Assembly: GCA_027574665.1 (NCBI GenBank)
Contig: CM050649.1
Location: 59,548,150-59,612,149 of the forward strand
Length of the DNA stretch: 64,000 nt
Reading direction: 5' to 3'
Source: Rhynochetos jubatus
Lineage: Eukaryota > Chordata > Aves > Eurypygiformes > Rhynochetidae
A program made the translations under genes and the position numbers. Below are positions 47,905 to 59,474 of the stretch, piece by piece; position 1 is the stretch's first letter, and each line of letters opens with the position of its first letter. Below the pieces are notes generated by a model. It searched no databases, was not told the DNA's origin, and worked only from the letters and a program-made list of their open reading frames with translations.

Positions 47905-48963
47905 AATGGCCAGATGGCCATATGCAAGTCAAGGACTCCAAGTCCAAAGGGAGAACAGCAAGAAGTGGCATTCCTCAGTGATCTGTACTGGGACTGGGAC
48001 TGTACAATATATTTATTAATGACATACATAGACAGTGGCATTGAGTGCACTCTCAGCAAGATTGCACCAAATGACACCAAACTGAGTGGTGCAGTTGATT
48101 CACTAGAGGGAAGGGATGCCATCCAGAGGGACTGACTGTGCCAGGCTTAAGAAGTGGGCCAATGTGAGCCACATGAAGTTCAACAAGTCCAGGTGCAAGG
48201 TCCTGCATATAGGTAGGAGCAATCCACAGTATCAATACAGACTGAGTGATGAGTGGATTGAAAGCAGTCTTGCAGTGAAGGACTTGGGAATATTGGTAGA
48301 TGAAAAATGACATATAGGCTGGCCATGTGTGCTTACAGCCCCAAAACCAAATCATATCTGGCTTCATAAAAAGAAGCATGTCCGGTAGATTGAGTGAGGT
48401 AATTCTCCCCCTCTGCTCTACTCTCATGAGACCCAACCTGGACCACAGCTTTGGGGTCCCCAGCAAAAGAAAGACATAGACCAGTTAGTGAGTCCAGGGG
48501 ACGGCTAAAAAAAAAAAAAAAAAATCAAAGAGGGCTGGGACACCTCTTCTGTGAAGAAAGGCTGAGAATGAGAAAGTTGGGGCTGGTCAGTCTGGAGAAG
48601 AGAAGGCTTTGGGGAGACTTTATTGTGGTGTTTAAATATATAAATGGGGCTTATAAGAAAGGTGGTGTGAGACTTTTTACTAGGGCATGTAGAGATGGGA
48701 CAAGGGGAAACAGTTTTAAAATAAAGGAGTATAGATTTAGATTGGCCACTAGGAAGAAATTTTTACAGTAAGGGTGGTGAGGCAGTGGAACAAGTTACCC
48801 AGAGAAGTTGCAGGTGCCCCATCCATAGAAGTGTTCAAGGCCAGGATGGATGTGGCCTTTGAACAATCTGATATAGTAGAAGGTGTCCTGCCCATGGCAG
48901 TGTAGCTGGACTAGATGATCTTTGAAGGTGTCTTCTAATCCAAACTATTCTATGATTCTGATT
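47905..48963 (+). mobile_element. CR1 LINE, RT core to 3' end
   Basis: Opens within the RT (GIPQ, then NIFINDI-like YNIYLLMTYI after a frameshift, [10 protein letters not shown]). It continues DTKLSGAVDSLEGRDAIQRD, MKFNKSRCKVLHIGRSNPQY, DEWIESSLAVKDLGILVDEK, GLGHLFCEERLR, SLEKRRLWGDFIVVFKYING and TRACRDGTRGNSFKIKEYRF. It ends AACTATTCTATGATTCTGATTG. An A18 run at 48507-48524 sits inside the element. Many frame breaks; a dead, moderately old copy. Confidence 0.92.
48507..48524 (+). repeat. Poly(A) run inside a CR1
   Basis: Eighteen A residues where CR1 normally encodes the RRATK segment, so the run arose within the element after or during insertion. Confidence 0.85.
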
Positions 48964-50884
48964 GTATGAAATAGATTTAGTATGACATTTTATATGTAGG
49001 ACATCTAGAACAGCATAAAGGACACTTTAAAGAGTTTAAGAATAGTGCCAATTATTGTGATGTTGAAACATGGAGTAGCAATTATACTCTGAAGTGTCTT
49101 AGCAAAACATATAAAAAATACATAATTAGATGGCTCCTGGCAGAAAAAGAAAAAAAAAAAAAAAAAAAAAAAGAAGAGGGAAAGAGACATTTAACTGTAG
49201 CTGTTGCTACTGTTTATTCACAGAATCTTCCTAATAAGTGCTTCTATGTCTCTCAAGTTTACTTATACAAGGTCCACATAACAGGTTTATAATCATGAGA
49301 ATTATCCTCACTGGTGTGGTTGCCCATTAGGCATTTTAAGTCCCAAAAATTGTGCATGTGTCTATTTCACTTGAGGGCTGTCATCACCACATATCTTTCA
49401 TGGAGCTTGTCAGCAGGAGTTACCTACATCTATTAAGCAGTCTTCATTCTGGGTCTGCAGCCAACAAAGATCATTAACTGAACAATGTACTTAATCTCAT
49501 AAACATTTGCTATGCTCACAGTTTGCTAATGTTAACTTGCTAAAGACTGTAAAATTGCTATAGTTTCTCCTGAGTTAAGCAAATACTGTCCTACTATTCC
49601 TAATTTTGAAAGACTGTACCAATGAACAATAAAAGTGTGAACCTTTGCATTTCCCTTGACAGATAAATGCCCTAATTGTTGGTCTAGACAATCTTGCCCA
49701 TGCTCTTGTTCTCTGACACATTTCCATGTTTTGTGCTCTTCTACAAAATGAAATGGCTTCAAAAGAAGGACTCAGAATGGGCTCCAGCTTGTGATTTTTG
49801 ATACTCTCCAGTGAAGGCAAGCTAAGATCCGGGCAAAGGAGGGAAGAATACATGTTTTTCCTTTATTCAAATGCAGTACTTTAGACCTAGAGGTTTTTAA
49901 TAGTAAGGTGTAGGAGATTCCTATGTTTCATCTGTCTCCATTTTTCAAAGAAAGCCTATGGGAAATTCCAGGCTACAAACCTGAGTGTAAAGGATCCTTT
50001 CTGAGGCTCAGTAAAGTACTGAGATGCAAGGGAGGGACATTTATCCCACAATATTTTGTTAGTTACCTTAGCAGGCTTTAGTTCAACTTAACTGGGTTTA
50101 ATTTTTATAAGGGCTACTGCAATTGTCTAAGCTGCAAAGTTATAAAGTGCACCTAAAAGTTAGACATTATTAAGTACTGAAATGTTTTTATTCCTTGGGG
50201 TTGGATATGTTTTCACTGGGAGACATTCACTTAAATGGGTTTATATGAGTTTGCTGAGTTTGTGTTGCAGCTGTGATTTATGGGTCAAATTTTCAACGTT
50301 GTCATATTTTGAACGGTGATGAGTCAAAACCATGCATTATGGGGGTCGAGGCTGCTTCAAAAAAATCTCATCTCAATACAGTTTACTCTGTGGAAATACT
50401 GGTCATAGTGGCATCAACAGGATGTTCACTTTTGACTTCAGTGAAGCCATTTCTTCCATCCAAACAATCTTTCCTTCAGGATAATCTACCATTACAACTG
50501 AGCAGAGACCTTTGGAGTATTCTCTTAATTATATTTCACATGTTTATTTTGCAATACACATAGTTCTGGCTGATATTTTAAAGAAGAATAGGATGAGGTT
50601 TTGAAGTGGCTTAAGTATTTTCTGTTTTAGTGCATCTAACAAATTCAGACCTTGTGTTATGAAGGTAAAAGTTTTATACAGAGAGTATGGTGCATGTGAT
50701 GGAAAGATATAATTCAGAAGGTACATGAACAAGAGGAAGCTATTTAGACTTAGAAGAATTGAAGAAGTGTATAGCAAAGACGTTTTTCATACATGATGAT
50801 TTAAAGTGTTTTAAGTAGATGGTCATGTAGCCATCAGATCCTTAAAACTAGGACTAAAATAAGGCGCAATTTACGAGCACGATT
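48964..50884. other. Unique DNA
   Basis: No gene recognised. It contains an A23 tract at 49150-49172. Minus-strand frames at 49532-49853 show no domain. Confidence 0.55.
49150..49172 (+). repeat. Poly(A) tract, 23 bases
   Basis: Uninterrupted A run preceded by GAAAAAG. No associated retrocopy recognised. Confidence 0.9.
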
Positions 50885-50904
50885 GACAGCTATAGATGTA
50901 AGTG

Positions 50905-51338
50905 CCAGACATGCTAGAAATCCAGTATGGACTGGAGTCAAAAGCAGCCAAGTGGTACGCCACGACTGACATTGTTAATGTCTTTTTCTCCATTCCTTTG
51001 GCAGCAGAGTGCTGGTCACAGTTTGCTTTCACTTGGAGGGGCATCCAATACACCTGGAATTGACTGGCCCAGGGGTGGAAGCACAGCCCTACCATCTGCC
51101 ATGGACTGATCCAGACCGCACTGGAACAGGTGCAGCTCAAGAACACCTACAGTACATTGATGACATCATTGTATGGGGCAACACAGCAGACGAAGTTTTT
51201 GAGAAAGGGAAGATCATCCAAATCCTTCTGAAAGCTGGTTTTGCCATAAACCAAAGTAAGGTCAAGGGACCTACACAGGAGATCCAGTTCTTAGGAATAA
51301 AATGGCAAGAGTTAAAGCCTCTTTGGTACGGAGGGTGA
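50905..51338 (+). pseudogene. ERVL pol: reverse transcriptase remnant
   Basis: The RT palm is visible with its three core motifs. Motif A is around 50967-50999 (TTDIVNVFFSIPL, catalytic Asp kept). Motif B is around 51070-51110 (LAQGWKHSPTICHG). Motif C is YIDD at 51153-51164. One in-frame stop occurs just before motif B (TGG AAT TGA) and a frameshift separates motif B from motif C. The frame from 51009 stays open past motif C through VFEKGK and IQFLGIKWQ. The copy then ends at the internal deletion, without the connection or RNase H domains. Confidence 0.88.
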
Positions 51339-51354
51339 TAGCTGAAATATAAAT

Positions 51355-52043
51355 ATAGGGAGGTCTGGCAGACTGACTGTATCACACTCCACAAAACCCA
51401 CCAGGGCAAGTGCCATGTGCTCACAATGGTGGAAGCAACCACAGGGTGGCTGGACACATATCCTGTACCCCATGTCACTTCCCAAAATACTATCCTGGGC
51501 CTTGAGAAGCAAGTCCTGTGGCAACATGGCACCCCAGAAAGAAGAATCAGACAATGGGACTTATTTCTGAAACAGCCTCATAGACATGGGCCAAAGAGTA
51601 CTGCATTGAGTGGGTGTATCACATCCCCTATCACGCACCTGCCTCTGGGAAGGTTGAATGGTGCAATGGGCTGTTAAAGACCACCCTGAGAGCAATGGGG
51701 GGTGGGACTTTCAAAAATTGAGATACACATTTGGCAAGACCCACCTGGTTAGTCAAGACTAGAGGATCTGCCAATCATGCTGGCCCTGCCCAGTCAAAAC
51801 CTTCTACGGACGGTAGAAGGAGATAAAATCCCTGTAGTGCATGTTAAAAATATGCTGAGGAAAACTGTCTGGGTTATTCCTGCCTCGGGAAAAGGCAAAC
51901 CCACCCGTGGGATTGTTTTTGCTCAAGGACCTGGATACACTTGGTGGATAATGACAGAACATGGGCAAGTCCGATGTGTGCTTCAAGGTGATTTGATTCT
52001 GGGTGAAACTAGACCATTAATTAAATTGCATGATGGACATTAA
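51355..52043 (+). pseudogene. ERVL pol: integrase core and C-terminal remnant
   Basis: The integrase catalytic core is recognisable although split over frames. The first Asp is in WQTDCITL near 51376. The second Asp is in ESDNG (GAC at 51550-51552). The Glu is in ASGKVE (GAA at 51656-51658). The spacing from second Asp to Glu is about 35 codons, as expected for retroviral integrases. The C-terminal part (51777-52043) stays open and carries VVHVKNMLRKTVWVIP and GQVRCVLQGDLILGE. The N-terminal HHCC domain is absent because of the upstream deletion. A frameshift lies between the first and second catalytic residues. Confidence 0.88.
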
Positions 52044-52360
52044 CTGTAGCAAATAGCCCTTGTTCTGTTTTATGTTGTAAGAATCACTACGGCAGAAGTC
52101 ACCTGAACCTACAGAGGTCCAGCCTTGTCAGAAGGGCAGCAGTGACGTGACCTCAGCTGACATTGGTGCCCAACAATTCCACGTGACACTCCACTTTTCC
52201 TGTCCTGAGTCTTCACCACACCTGGTGGAACTAATGGACATTTTGCCAAGATGGTCCATAGAGTAAGGGAATGATATCTGTGTGCGATGGGATAGGAATG
52301 GGAGCTGGTTAATGAGAATTTGTGCACAGTATGGAACTTAAGCATGATGTAAATAGTATG
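52044..52360 (+). other. ERVL 3' internal region, no env recognised
   Basis: Proviral sequence between the end of pol and the polypurine tract. No open frame with envelope features is visible, which fits the env-less ERVL group. Confidence 0.6.
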
Positions 52361-52377
52361 AAATAAGGGGTGGAGAA
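52361..52377 (+). promoter_or_regulatory. Polypurine tract of the ERVL provirus
   Basis: AAATAAGGGGTGGAGAA lies directly before the LTR start TGTGCTGGG. This is the expected position for the plus-strand priming site of reverse transcription. Confidence 0.75.
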
Positions 52378-53220
52378 TGTGCTGGGTTTAGTCAGGAAAG
52401 AGTTAACCCTCTTTACTGTACCTGCTATGAAGTTATGTTGCTGGATTTAAGATGAGAGGTCTTACTGATAAGGTCTTAGCTGTCACTGGGGAGTGCCTGC
52501 ACTGAATTCAAGGTCTCTCTCTGCTTCTGATGCTGCAGCTGCGTTCCCAGCTCTCACTGTCTCACTACAGGCAGTGCAGGGGACACACAGTTCAGACAGC
52601 TGACCCAAACTGACCAAGGAAGTATTTCATTCCATAGTACATCACGCTTGGGGCTTAGGCAAGGAGGAGGGCCGGGAACCATAACTCTTTCTCTCTTACT
52701 CTCTTGCCTATTTACTTCTGCACACTTGCTAACACTCCCCCTGACTCCCGTGTTAGCTGCTTCACTAACTCCTGTGCTGGCTCATTTGTGAGGGAGTTGG
52801 TGAGTTTGTTTAGCTTTCCCGGTTGTGCTATTTGCTGATAGGGTTTGCTTGGAATCTGCTGCGACAGCTTTCGGGCTCCGGTGTTCGGGCTGCGGCTCTC
52901 AGGCTGAGATCGCTCTCAGGCTGTGGCGCTCGGGCTCTCTGGGTCTGACTCTCACTTCTCAGCACCTGGTTGTGCATTGGTCAGTGGGTGGTGAGCAATT
53001 GTATCATAACTGTATCATATGTTTTCTATTATTTTAATTACTTACTATTAATAGTATTTGTATATATTAATTTAGATTTAATTAGTAAATAGTTCTTATC
53101 TCAATTTTACAAGTTTCCTTATTTCTTTTTCCTCTGATTCTCCCCCTCCACTGGAGGAGGGGAGGGGGATTTCTGAGAGTGGCTTCATGGTATTTTGCTA
53201 GCCGGAGTTAAACCATGACA
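52378..53220 (+). mobile_element. 3' LTR of the ERVL provirus
   Basis: An 843-bp LTR starting TGTGCTGGGTTTAGTCAGG and ending GGAGTTAAACCATGACA. The block ACAGCTGACCCAAACTGACC followed by ATTTCATTCCATAGTACATC corresponds to the family B solo LTRs, linking them. The middle (52867-52945) is CpG-rich with repeated CGGGCT units, and the 3' part is AT-rich. It is joined on the left to internal proviral sequence, so it is a true 3' LTR and not solo. Confidence 0.9.
52867..52945 (+). repeat. CGGGCT-type tandem units inside the LTR
   Basis: Imperfect repetition of (T)CGGGCTC/G and CTCAGGCTG units. It is the most CpG-rich stretch of the window. Confidence 0.7.
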
Positions 53221-53738
53221 GTATCTCTAAATAGTATTATTTTAGCTCCTGTTTTTAATGCAGTCCATATATGTAGTTCAAAACAAAAATTTGCATGATT
53301 GTTTACTGAGTCTTTCCAATAAAAAGTTATTCCTCAACAAAAACTACCTGACACATAAATCTTAGCACAGTTACAAACATATAAAATTTTATCAGCCAAA
53401 CTAGGTCTGTTCCAGTCTCAGGAACTTTGCTTCTTTCTTGATATATTTTTCCTACATTGTCACGTTTTATTTAACTAAATAGTACTTTGACAAGTGGAAA
53501 CAATGCATTCTGTAACTCAAGAAATTTTCTGTAATGTATTCTGAACTCTGTCATGGTTTATTGCAGCTTTTCAATGGCTGACTCATGTAATGACCACAAC
53601 AAAAGAAAATTACGTTTAAGTGAGAGCCTTCCTCGGAGAAATGTTGATTGTAGTTCAGTTGCATCCAGGTCCCTATAAAAGGCTGGGTTTCAACAGGATA
53701 AAGTTGTATTTGAGAACTGATTTATAACAAATTTCAAT
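53221..53738. other. Unique AT-rich DNA
   Basis: Nothing recognised between the ERVL LTR and the next CR1. Confidence 0.6.
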
Positions 53739-54314
53739 CAGAGACACCCTCCACTAGACCAGGTTGCCCAAAGCCTCATCCAGCCTGGCCTTTGACATTT
53801 CCAGGGAGGGGTCATCCACAGCTTCTCTGGACAACCTCTTTCAGTGCCTCACCACCCACTCTGTGAAGAATTTCTTCCTGATATCTAATCTAAATCTCCC
53901 TGCATTTAATTTAAACTCGTTACCCCTTGTCCTGTCACTACAGGCCCTTGTAAAAAGTGCCCCCCTGACTTTCTTCTTACCCCATAAGGTACTGGAAGGT
54001 GCTATAAGTTCTCCTCAGAACCTTTTTTCTCCAGGCTGAATAAGTCCAATTCTCTCAGCCTTTATTCACAGGAGAGGTGCTCCAGCCCTCTGAGCATCTT
54101 TGTGGCCTCCTCTGGACTCGCTCCAACTGGTCGATATCCTTACGCTGAGAGTCCCAGAGCTGGACACAGTACTCCAGATGGGCTCTTACAAGAGCAGAGG
54201 GGCAGAATCCCCTTCCTTGACCTGCTGGCCAGGCTTCTCCTGATACAGCCAAGGATCCAATTGGCTTTCTGGGCTGCCAGCACACACTGCAGGCTCAGGT
54301 CCAGCTTTTCATGT
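53739..54314 (-). mobile_element. CR1 LINE 3' region, tail missing
   Basis: Antisense CR1: CACTAGACCAGGTTGCCCAA, CCTCATCCAGCCTGGCCTTT, GTTACCCCTTGTCCTGTCAC, CTCCAGGCTGAATAAGTCCA and CCAGAGCTGGACACAGTACT. On the minus strand the last block reads LVRAHLEYCVQLWDSQ. The final 60 or so bases with the ATTCTATG tail are absent on the left, so the 3' end is lost as well as the 5' end. Confidence 0.92.
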
Positions 54315-57229
54315 TCACTTATCAGGTTACACTTGTTTTGTTAAAACAGAGTCAATAAGAACAACATTCAAGTTAAACAAATAAACATTCAGTTACCTGG
54401 AAAAAATCAAAGCTTTTTACATTATATTTAACTATCAATATATAAAACACTGCAGCATAACTAAAATATAATACTTTCTTCTTGAATTTAAGGCATTTTA
54501 ATGTTGTCTGAAATTGCAGTACAACAGCACATGGCAATGCAGATGTGTCTCAAGGTCACATGACTCTTCAAAAATCTGAATTGTACAAACTGTAGATCTT
54601 GCACGGGGATGTGAAAGTACTGAAATCATGAGATAAAACAAGTTTCCTAGGAAATCAGGTAGTTTAGAGTTAAGGTCTCCCTTTGATGTCAGAGTAAAGT
54701 ATAGAAGATTGTGAATACATTTGGCATGGTCACAGCAGGAAAAAAAAAGGAAAAAACAACACAGCTTTTTATTCAGTTTTCATACTCATAAGGACATGCT
54801 TATTTCAAGTAAAAAACAAAGCACAAGTTGCTACTAAGTAGGAACAGTGGAGGAACCTGTGACTTCAGCAGTCCTTTGAGTTTCTGAACAGTTAAGGTAT
54901 GATCATATATACTGTATATGTGAGGAAAAAACCTCAACAAACAAAACCATCAGTCCAATTGGAATGACACCAACAACTGTATACTCTTTTCTGTGAGTCG
55001 GTGAATGGCTGCTACCATGCAGTATTACTTCTAGGAATTCAATTACCTGTACCCTAGTGGTCAGGGACCATTTTGTAACACACAGGGAAAAATTATTTTT
55101 ATTCTGACCTGCAAAACTGAATGGAAGATTACACCCAAAAGCTTTCATGCAAATTTAGTATTCGTTCTGCCTTCTCCCATTTCCAGCCACTTTTAGATCA
55201 CCTACGAAAGGGTCCATGTGATAATCCTGCAACAAGTGAAACTCAGATTGCTCCCATAATGGGTTCGAAAGGCAAATATCAAAGGGAAGAGACCTGTTGG
55301 ATTTATGGGACCTGAGAGGTATGAAGTGATACCACAAACTTTTGGAGTCCTCTTTCCTCAGGTAGCAAATTACGCTTTCAAACTATGGAACCCAACCTCT
55401 ACTTCCAAATAATCTACACATTTCCAGCCAGAGCCTGAATAGGATGCCAGGAGGATATTTTGTATGATTGGACAAAATGCAAATGTGAACATTAAAGCCT
55501 GCACTTACTTCTTCAATTGAGGTTGGTTTTTTGTTTGTTTGTTTGTTTCCCTGTAACGGGTGCTTCTGTTTCATTTATGTTCGTTTTCACTGTGTGCAGT
55601 ATCAGTTCTTAGTAATCTGTCACTTCTGCTCATTTTCTGTTATTTAAAGATGTCTGAAGAAGTATGTTAACATCAAGAATCCTGCTACTTAAGTACCAGA
55701 TGTCTATTCTCCATTGGGAAAACTATTGTCTCAGCAAAAAGAAGTATGACTTAGTGCCTAGGTATGTTCTAGTCATAGCTTAATTTATTTCCATTAAGTA
55801 TGTATTTCCTTCCTTGCTTCCATTGTCTGTTGTTCATACAGTTTAAAATAATAAGATGAATTTTTTGGGTTCATCCCAAAGGAGAATAAATATGCATGTA
55901 CATAAACACACACACATATATATTTAATTCCACATAAAATATGTACAATATGTGATTGTTTTCCAGTACTAAACACCTTGTTTCCTAAATACATTAGTAA
56001 TGCTTTTTAAAAAGGTTCTATTTTTCATACTATCTTTTCTTTGTTACCGATTTCTTTATGTTTAAAGCTATAGATTTTCTAAGAAAAAATACATATAGAA
56101 AAATAGTAAGCAATTTTCTGTATAATGCTTCCTGCAGGATAACCATTCATTTGATACATTCTTAATCCATTATATTTGCTCTCCTTTTAAGCTGGATCAT
56201 TTTTGCATTTGCTTAAAAATGTAACGTTATAATCTAGCACTATCTTCTATTTTAAGCACAAAGCAGCAAACACAAAAGCCAATTGCTTGCTATTCCTGAG
56301 ACAGAGCTTTGTACTCCTGGCCTCATATTGTTTTCGTTGACAAGATCAGTTGTGTTTTGTCTGAGATGTGAAGCATTATCCTAAATTTAACATTGTCACT
56401 ATATAAAAGAGAATAAAGTTCAACGTTCAAAGCCCTCCAAGAAAAACTATTTGAAAAGAGTTTCAGATAATAATTATTTTATATAGCCTTACACTGAAAC
56501 TTTTTCTTATGCTTTCTTTGTTGAAACTACATTTTGTCAGTCAAGATCCAGCGTCCATTTTATTCCCTTTCTTACATTCACTAGTATGAGGTGTGAATGT
56601 TGGGTTTGACCTACTTTAATAGGTTGACTTACACTAGCACTAAAATAAAGTGACATCTGTATTTTCATTTTTTTTCAAGTGGCACTTTCTTAATGACTAA
56701 TAATATGTAATGATGCTTGGCTACTGTCACGAAGGAAAAAAAAAAGACTGGTCTCTGCATTTCACTTCACCCTTCTTGGAGGACATTGTGATACCTACAT
56801 CAAGGGTGGAAGGTCCATTACCTTTAGGCATTTACAAAACAGACCTCTACATGTCAGAAACATGTAGCGGTCTCCATTACTGCAGATTAGCTAGTCAACT
56901 GAAGTTAGTATGAAATTAGCTGACCAAATACATATTTTGTATAACAGTGGAACAAATAAACCTCTGGAGGCTACAGATGTCATTGAGTGTGTCTCCACAG
57001 GATAACATAAAGGTCTAGATACTCTACCTTACCTGTCACACCTATGGTGGAGATACCTTAAGGTGAGGATGCCACTCTGAATATCACAGACAGATTTTCA
57101 GTGCCAAAAACATTCAGCTCTTCGTAGATGTGTTAGTTCAGTGGGTCAGCAGCTGCTGTCTTTATTCATAAGTAGTATGCATTTAACTATTCATTCTGAC
57201 CTTTCTGTATAAAATGATGCCATAATATT

Positions 57230-57800
57230 TCATGAAACTAATAAATTTTTTATCATGCTTAGTTTGAAATAAATTATTTATCGTTTTGTTTTGCACTAGA
57301 TGAAGCAGTATTTGTCAGGCATGCAATTTTAAAGGATTCAAAGTGCTTAATTGCTGCTTCGCCATGTTTTTTAAAAACTAATTTGAACATAACAACCTTT
57401 TTTCCACTGATGGGTTGAAATTGTGCCTTTTGTTAATTTCTTACATGGCACTGTCAGAAAGCATAGCACATCTTTACTTGTTAAATCAAAAGGGTTAATA
57501 GGAAAAGCAGACAGTTTAAATCCATTAGAAGGAGAATGCTTGCCAAATCTTGTTTGCTGGCATTCATATAAAATTTTTATGTTAATAGGACTAATAATTA
57601 CATTGCTCTTCACAGAATTTGTAGTAGCACAAATATTCACAAAAATACATAATTCCAATCTGCATCTTACTAATAGCATTGTTCTTTTCTTCAGGGTGCT
57701 AATGAAGAGTGTATACAATCTATGGGTAAATGTTGACCTGACTAATTCATTTATATGTACACAGAACTATAAGTGAAAACTAGCTAATGATTTTGTAGAA
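57230..57800. other. Candidate conserved non-coding block
   Basis: Overlapping frames of 115 codons (minus, 57371-57718) and 117 codons (plus, 57423-57776) in AT-rich DNA, neither with a recognisable domain. It contains homeodomain-like TTAATAG, TAATTA and CATTCATATAAA wording. I read it as non-coding sequence with unusually few stops, possibly constrained. Confidence 0.25.
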
Positions 57801-58822
57801 CAAAGAATTAAAGCTATGCATTTGGAAGGAGTTACACGTGTGTATATGTGCACATATAATTTTAAAAACCTATGGAAATCTACAATATTTATTCCTTTTC
57901 TTTAAAATACAACAATCTACTGGGCTGATGAGAAATTTTTAATATTTTTAGCATATAAAATGTAAACAACATTAATAACCAGTGTCTAACATACTTCTGT
58001 CCTGTTAGGCTATGTGTTACTCTATTAGTCCTATTCATTCCACATTCTAAAGTACTTATACGCCACTAATTGTTGTGGTTCATGTTCTAGGATTTGGGGG
58101 TGGAAACTTATGCTGTAAAGTTTAACATGAAATAAACCAAGATGCTTACACAATGTGTTACATTTGGTCTGTTATAACCTTGACATAAATGCATATTGTT
58201 AATTTTATAACAAAGACTGTGAAATGACAGCTCATTCTTTTTATTCATTTTCACATATCTTCCTGCATTGACCTTGTTTTGAAAAAGGAAACTTTTAAGG
58301 AAAATAATAATTAGCTGTCAGAGGTATTTTTCAAAGACTTTGCTCTCTAGCATCTATTTAATCACAGCTGACTGTCAAGAACAAGGTTTCTGTTAATATC
58401 TTAGATTAAGTTATTCTATTCTTCAGGCTCATGCAGAATTTTATCATCGGATTATGTTAAAGCAATGGAAATGTGTTGTTTCCTAATTCTAAGAAACTTC
58501 TTCGAGACTTTCTGCATTAGATACAATTTATTGTCATATTATTTTGAATTTTCATTGTTCTAAGCCCTCTATTTTCAGCATGTGTTTTTCATGGAGTTCC
58601 TTCAGTGAAAGCATGATGTTACCACCTCCACGTGGCCCTTTAGTTAGTGTCACACTTTAATCTAAATGAAAGAACTATAACAGCATCTACATTACTTGCA
58701 AACCAGTGAGAGCACCATTAGAAATGCAGAAGAGTCAGAACACCTGGAAATCTGCTCTGTGGTTTATTTTGCTGTCCACGGACCATAACGTTTTACTTAG
58801 TGGAAAGAGTGACAGATCTTAC

Positions 58823-59069
58823 TGACAGAAGGGTCATTGTCCCTGAACCGTTGTCGGATCAGCCTACTCTGTGGATAGCAGCAGCGGAGATGGTAGGTTT
58901 TGAAGCTTGTACACCACCACCCTGCCTTCTGAGCTGCAAGGAGGGTCATCTGGCATTAGCTCCCTTTCTATATCAATTTCACACATACAATTTTGCAAAA
59001 GAGAGAGGGCTGTCCGCCTTGCAGATGTCATACCAAATGGTCGCCAGATGAGCAAGTTCATCCCAATGC
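58823..59069 (-). other. Exon-like segment of unknown identity
   Basis: On the minus strand a strong pyrimidine-rich acceptor (CCCCTTTCTTCTTTCTTTAAG) precedes 59069. A donor-like TCA|GTAAGATC follows 58823, giving 247 nt. No frame is open throughout. One runs 66 codons from 59061 (TSARRTALSLLQNCM, MPDDPPCSSEGRVVVY) before TAG. Another starts HWDELAHLATIWYDICKADS and then meets TGA. It could be a non-coding exon, a decayed exon or chance. Confidence 0.2.
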
Positions 59070-59474
59070 CTTAAAGAAAGAAGAAAGGGGTTCCTAAGGC
59101 CCTTTAATCAATGTAATCCTACCTTTAGTCTGTCAAGTTTTTGGTGTGAGTTAGGCAACTTCCAGTGGATCTCTGTTCCTGGGGTTTTGATTACAGCAAG
59201 CTGACAGACATCTACAGAGTTCCTAAAGTTGCATCACACTTTGAATTTGTAATTGCAACACACTGAAATGATATGATGTGATGGCTTGTGGATTGTAATG
59301 TCTGTTTCTCTGTCCTGATCAGAACTGTGAAAGAATCCAGGCAGGCATACAGACCTTGGTCAACAAGTACTCTTGCTTATTATAAAAATTCATCTTCAGA
59401 TCATGTTGTAAATTTTGCCAAAACGCAACAGATTTAACACATTCAGTTGGTTTTGATTTTTTTTTCCTAAGACC

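Larger units (their letters stand above)
50885..53220 (+). mobile_element. 5'-truncated ERVL provirus: partial pol, PPT and 3' LTR
   Basis: An avian class III (ERVL-type) endogenous retrovirus remnant. In order it holds reverse transcriptase motifs (50905-51335), integrase (51355-52043), an untranslated stretch, a polypurine tract (52361-52377) and one LTR (52378-53220). RNase H and the N-terminal zinc-binding part of integrase are missing, because RT runs into the integrase core across a deletion near 51340. There is no gag, no env and no 5' LTR; the left edge is approximate. Stops and frameshifts make it non-functional. This provirus explains the solo LTRs elsewhere in the window, which share blocks with its LTR. 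Confidence 0.9.
54315..59474. other. Unique interval, possible conserved elements
   Basis: Five kilobases with no recognised repeat apart from simple tracts: TTTG repeats at 55525-55548 and a CACACACATATATAT patch at 55905-55923. The block 57230-57800 is open on both strands and looks constrained. An exon-like minus-strand segment at 58823-59069 is listed separately. Confidence 0.5.
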
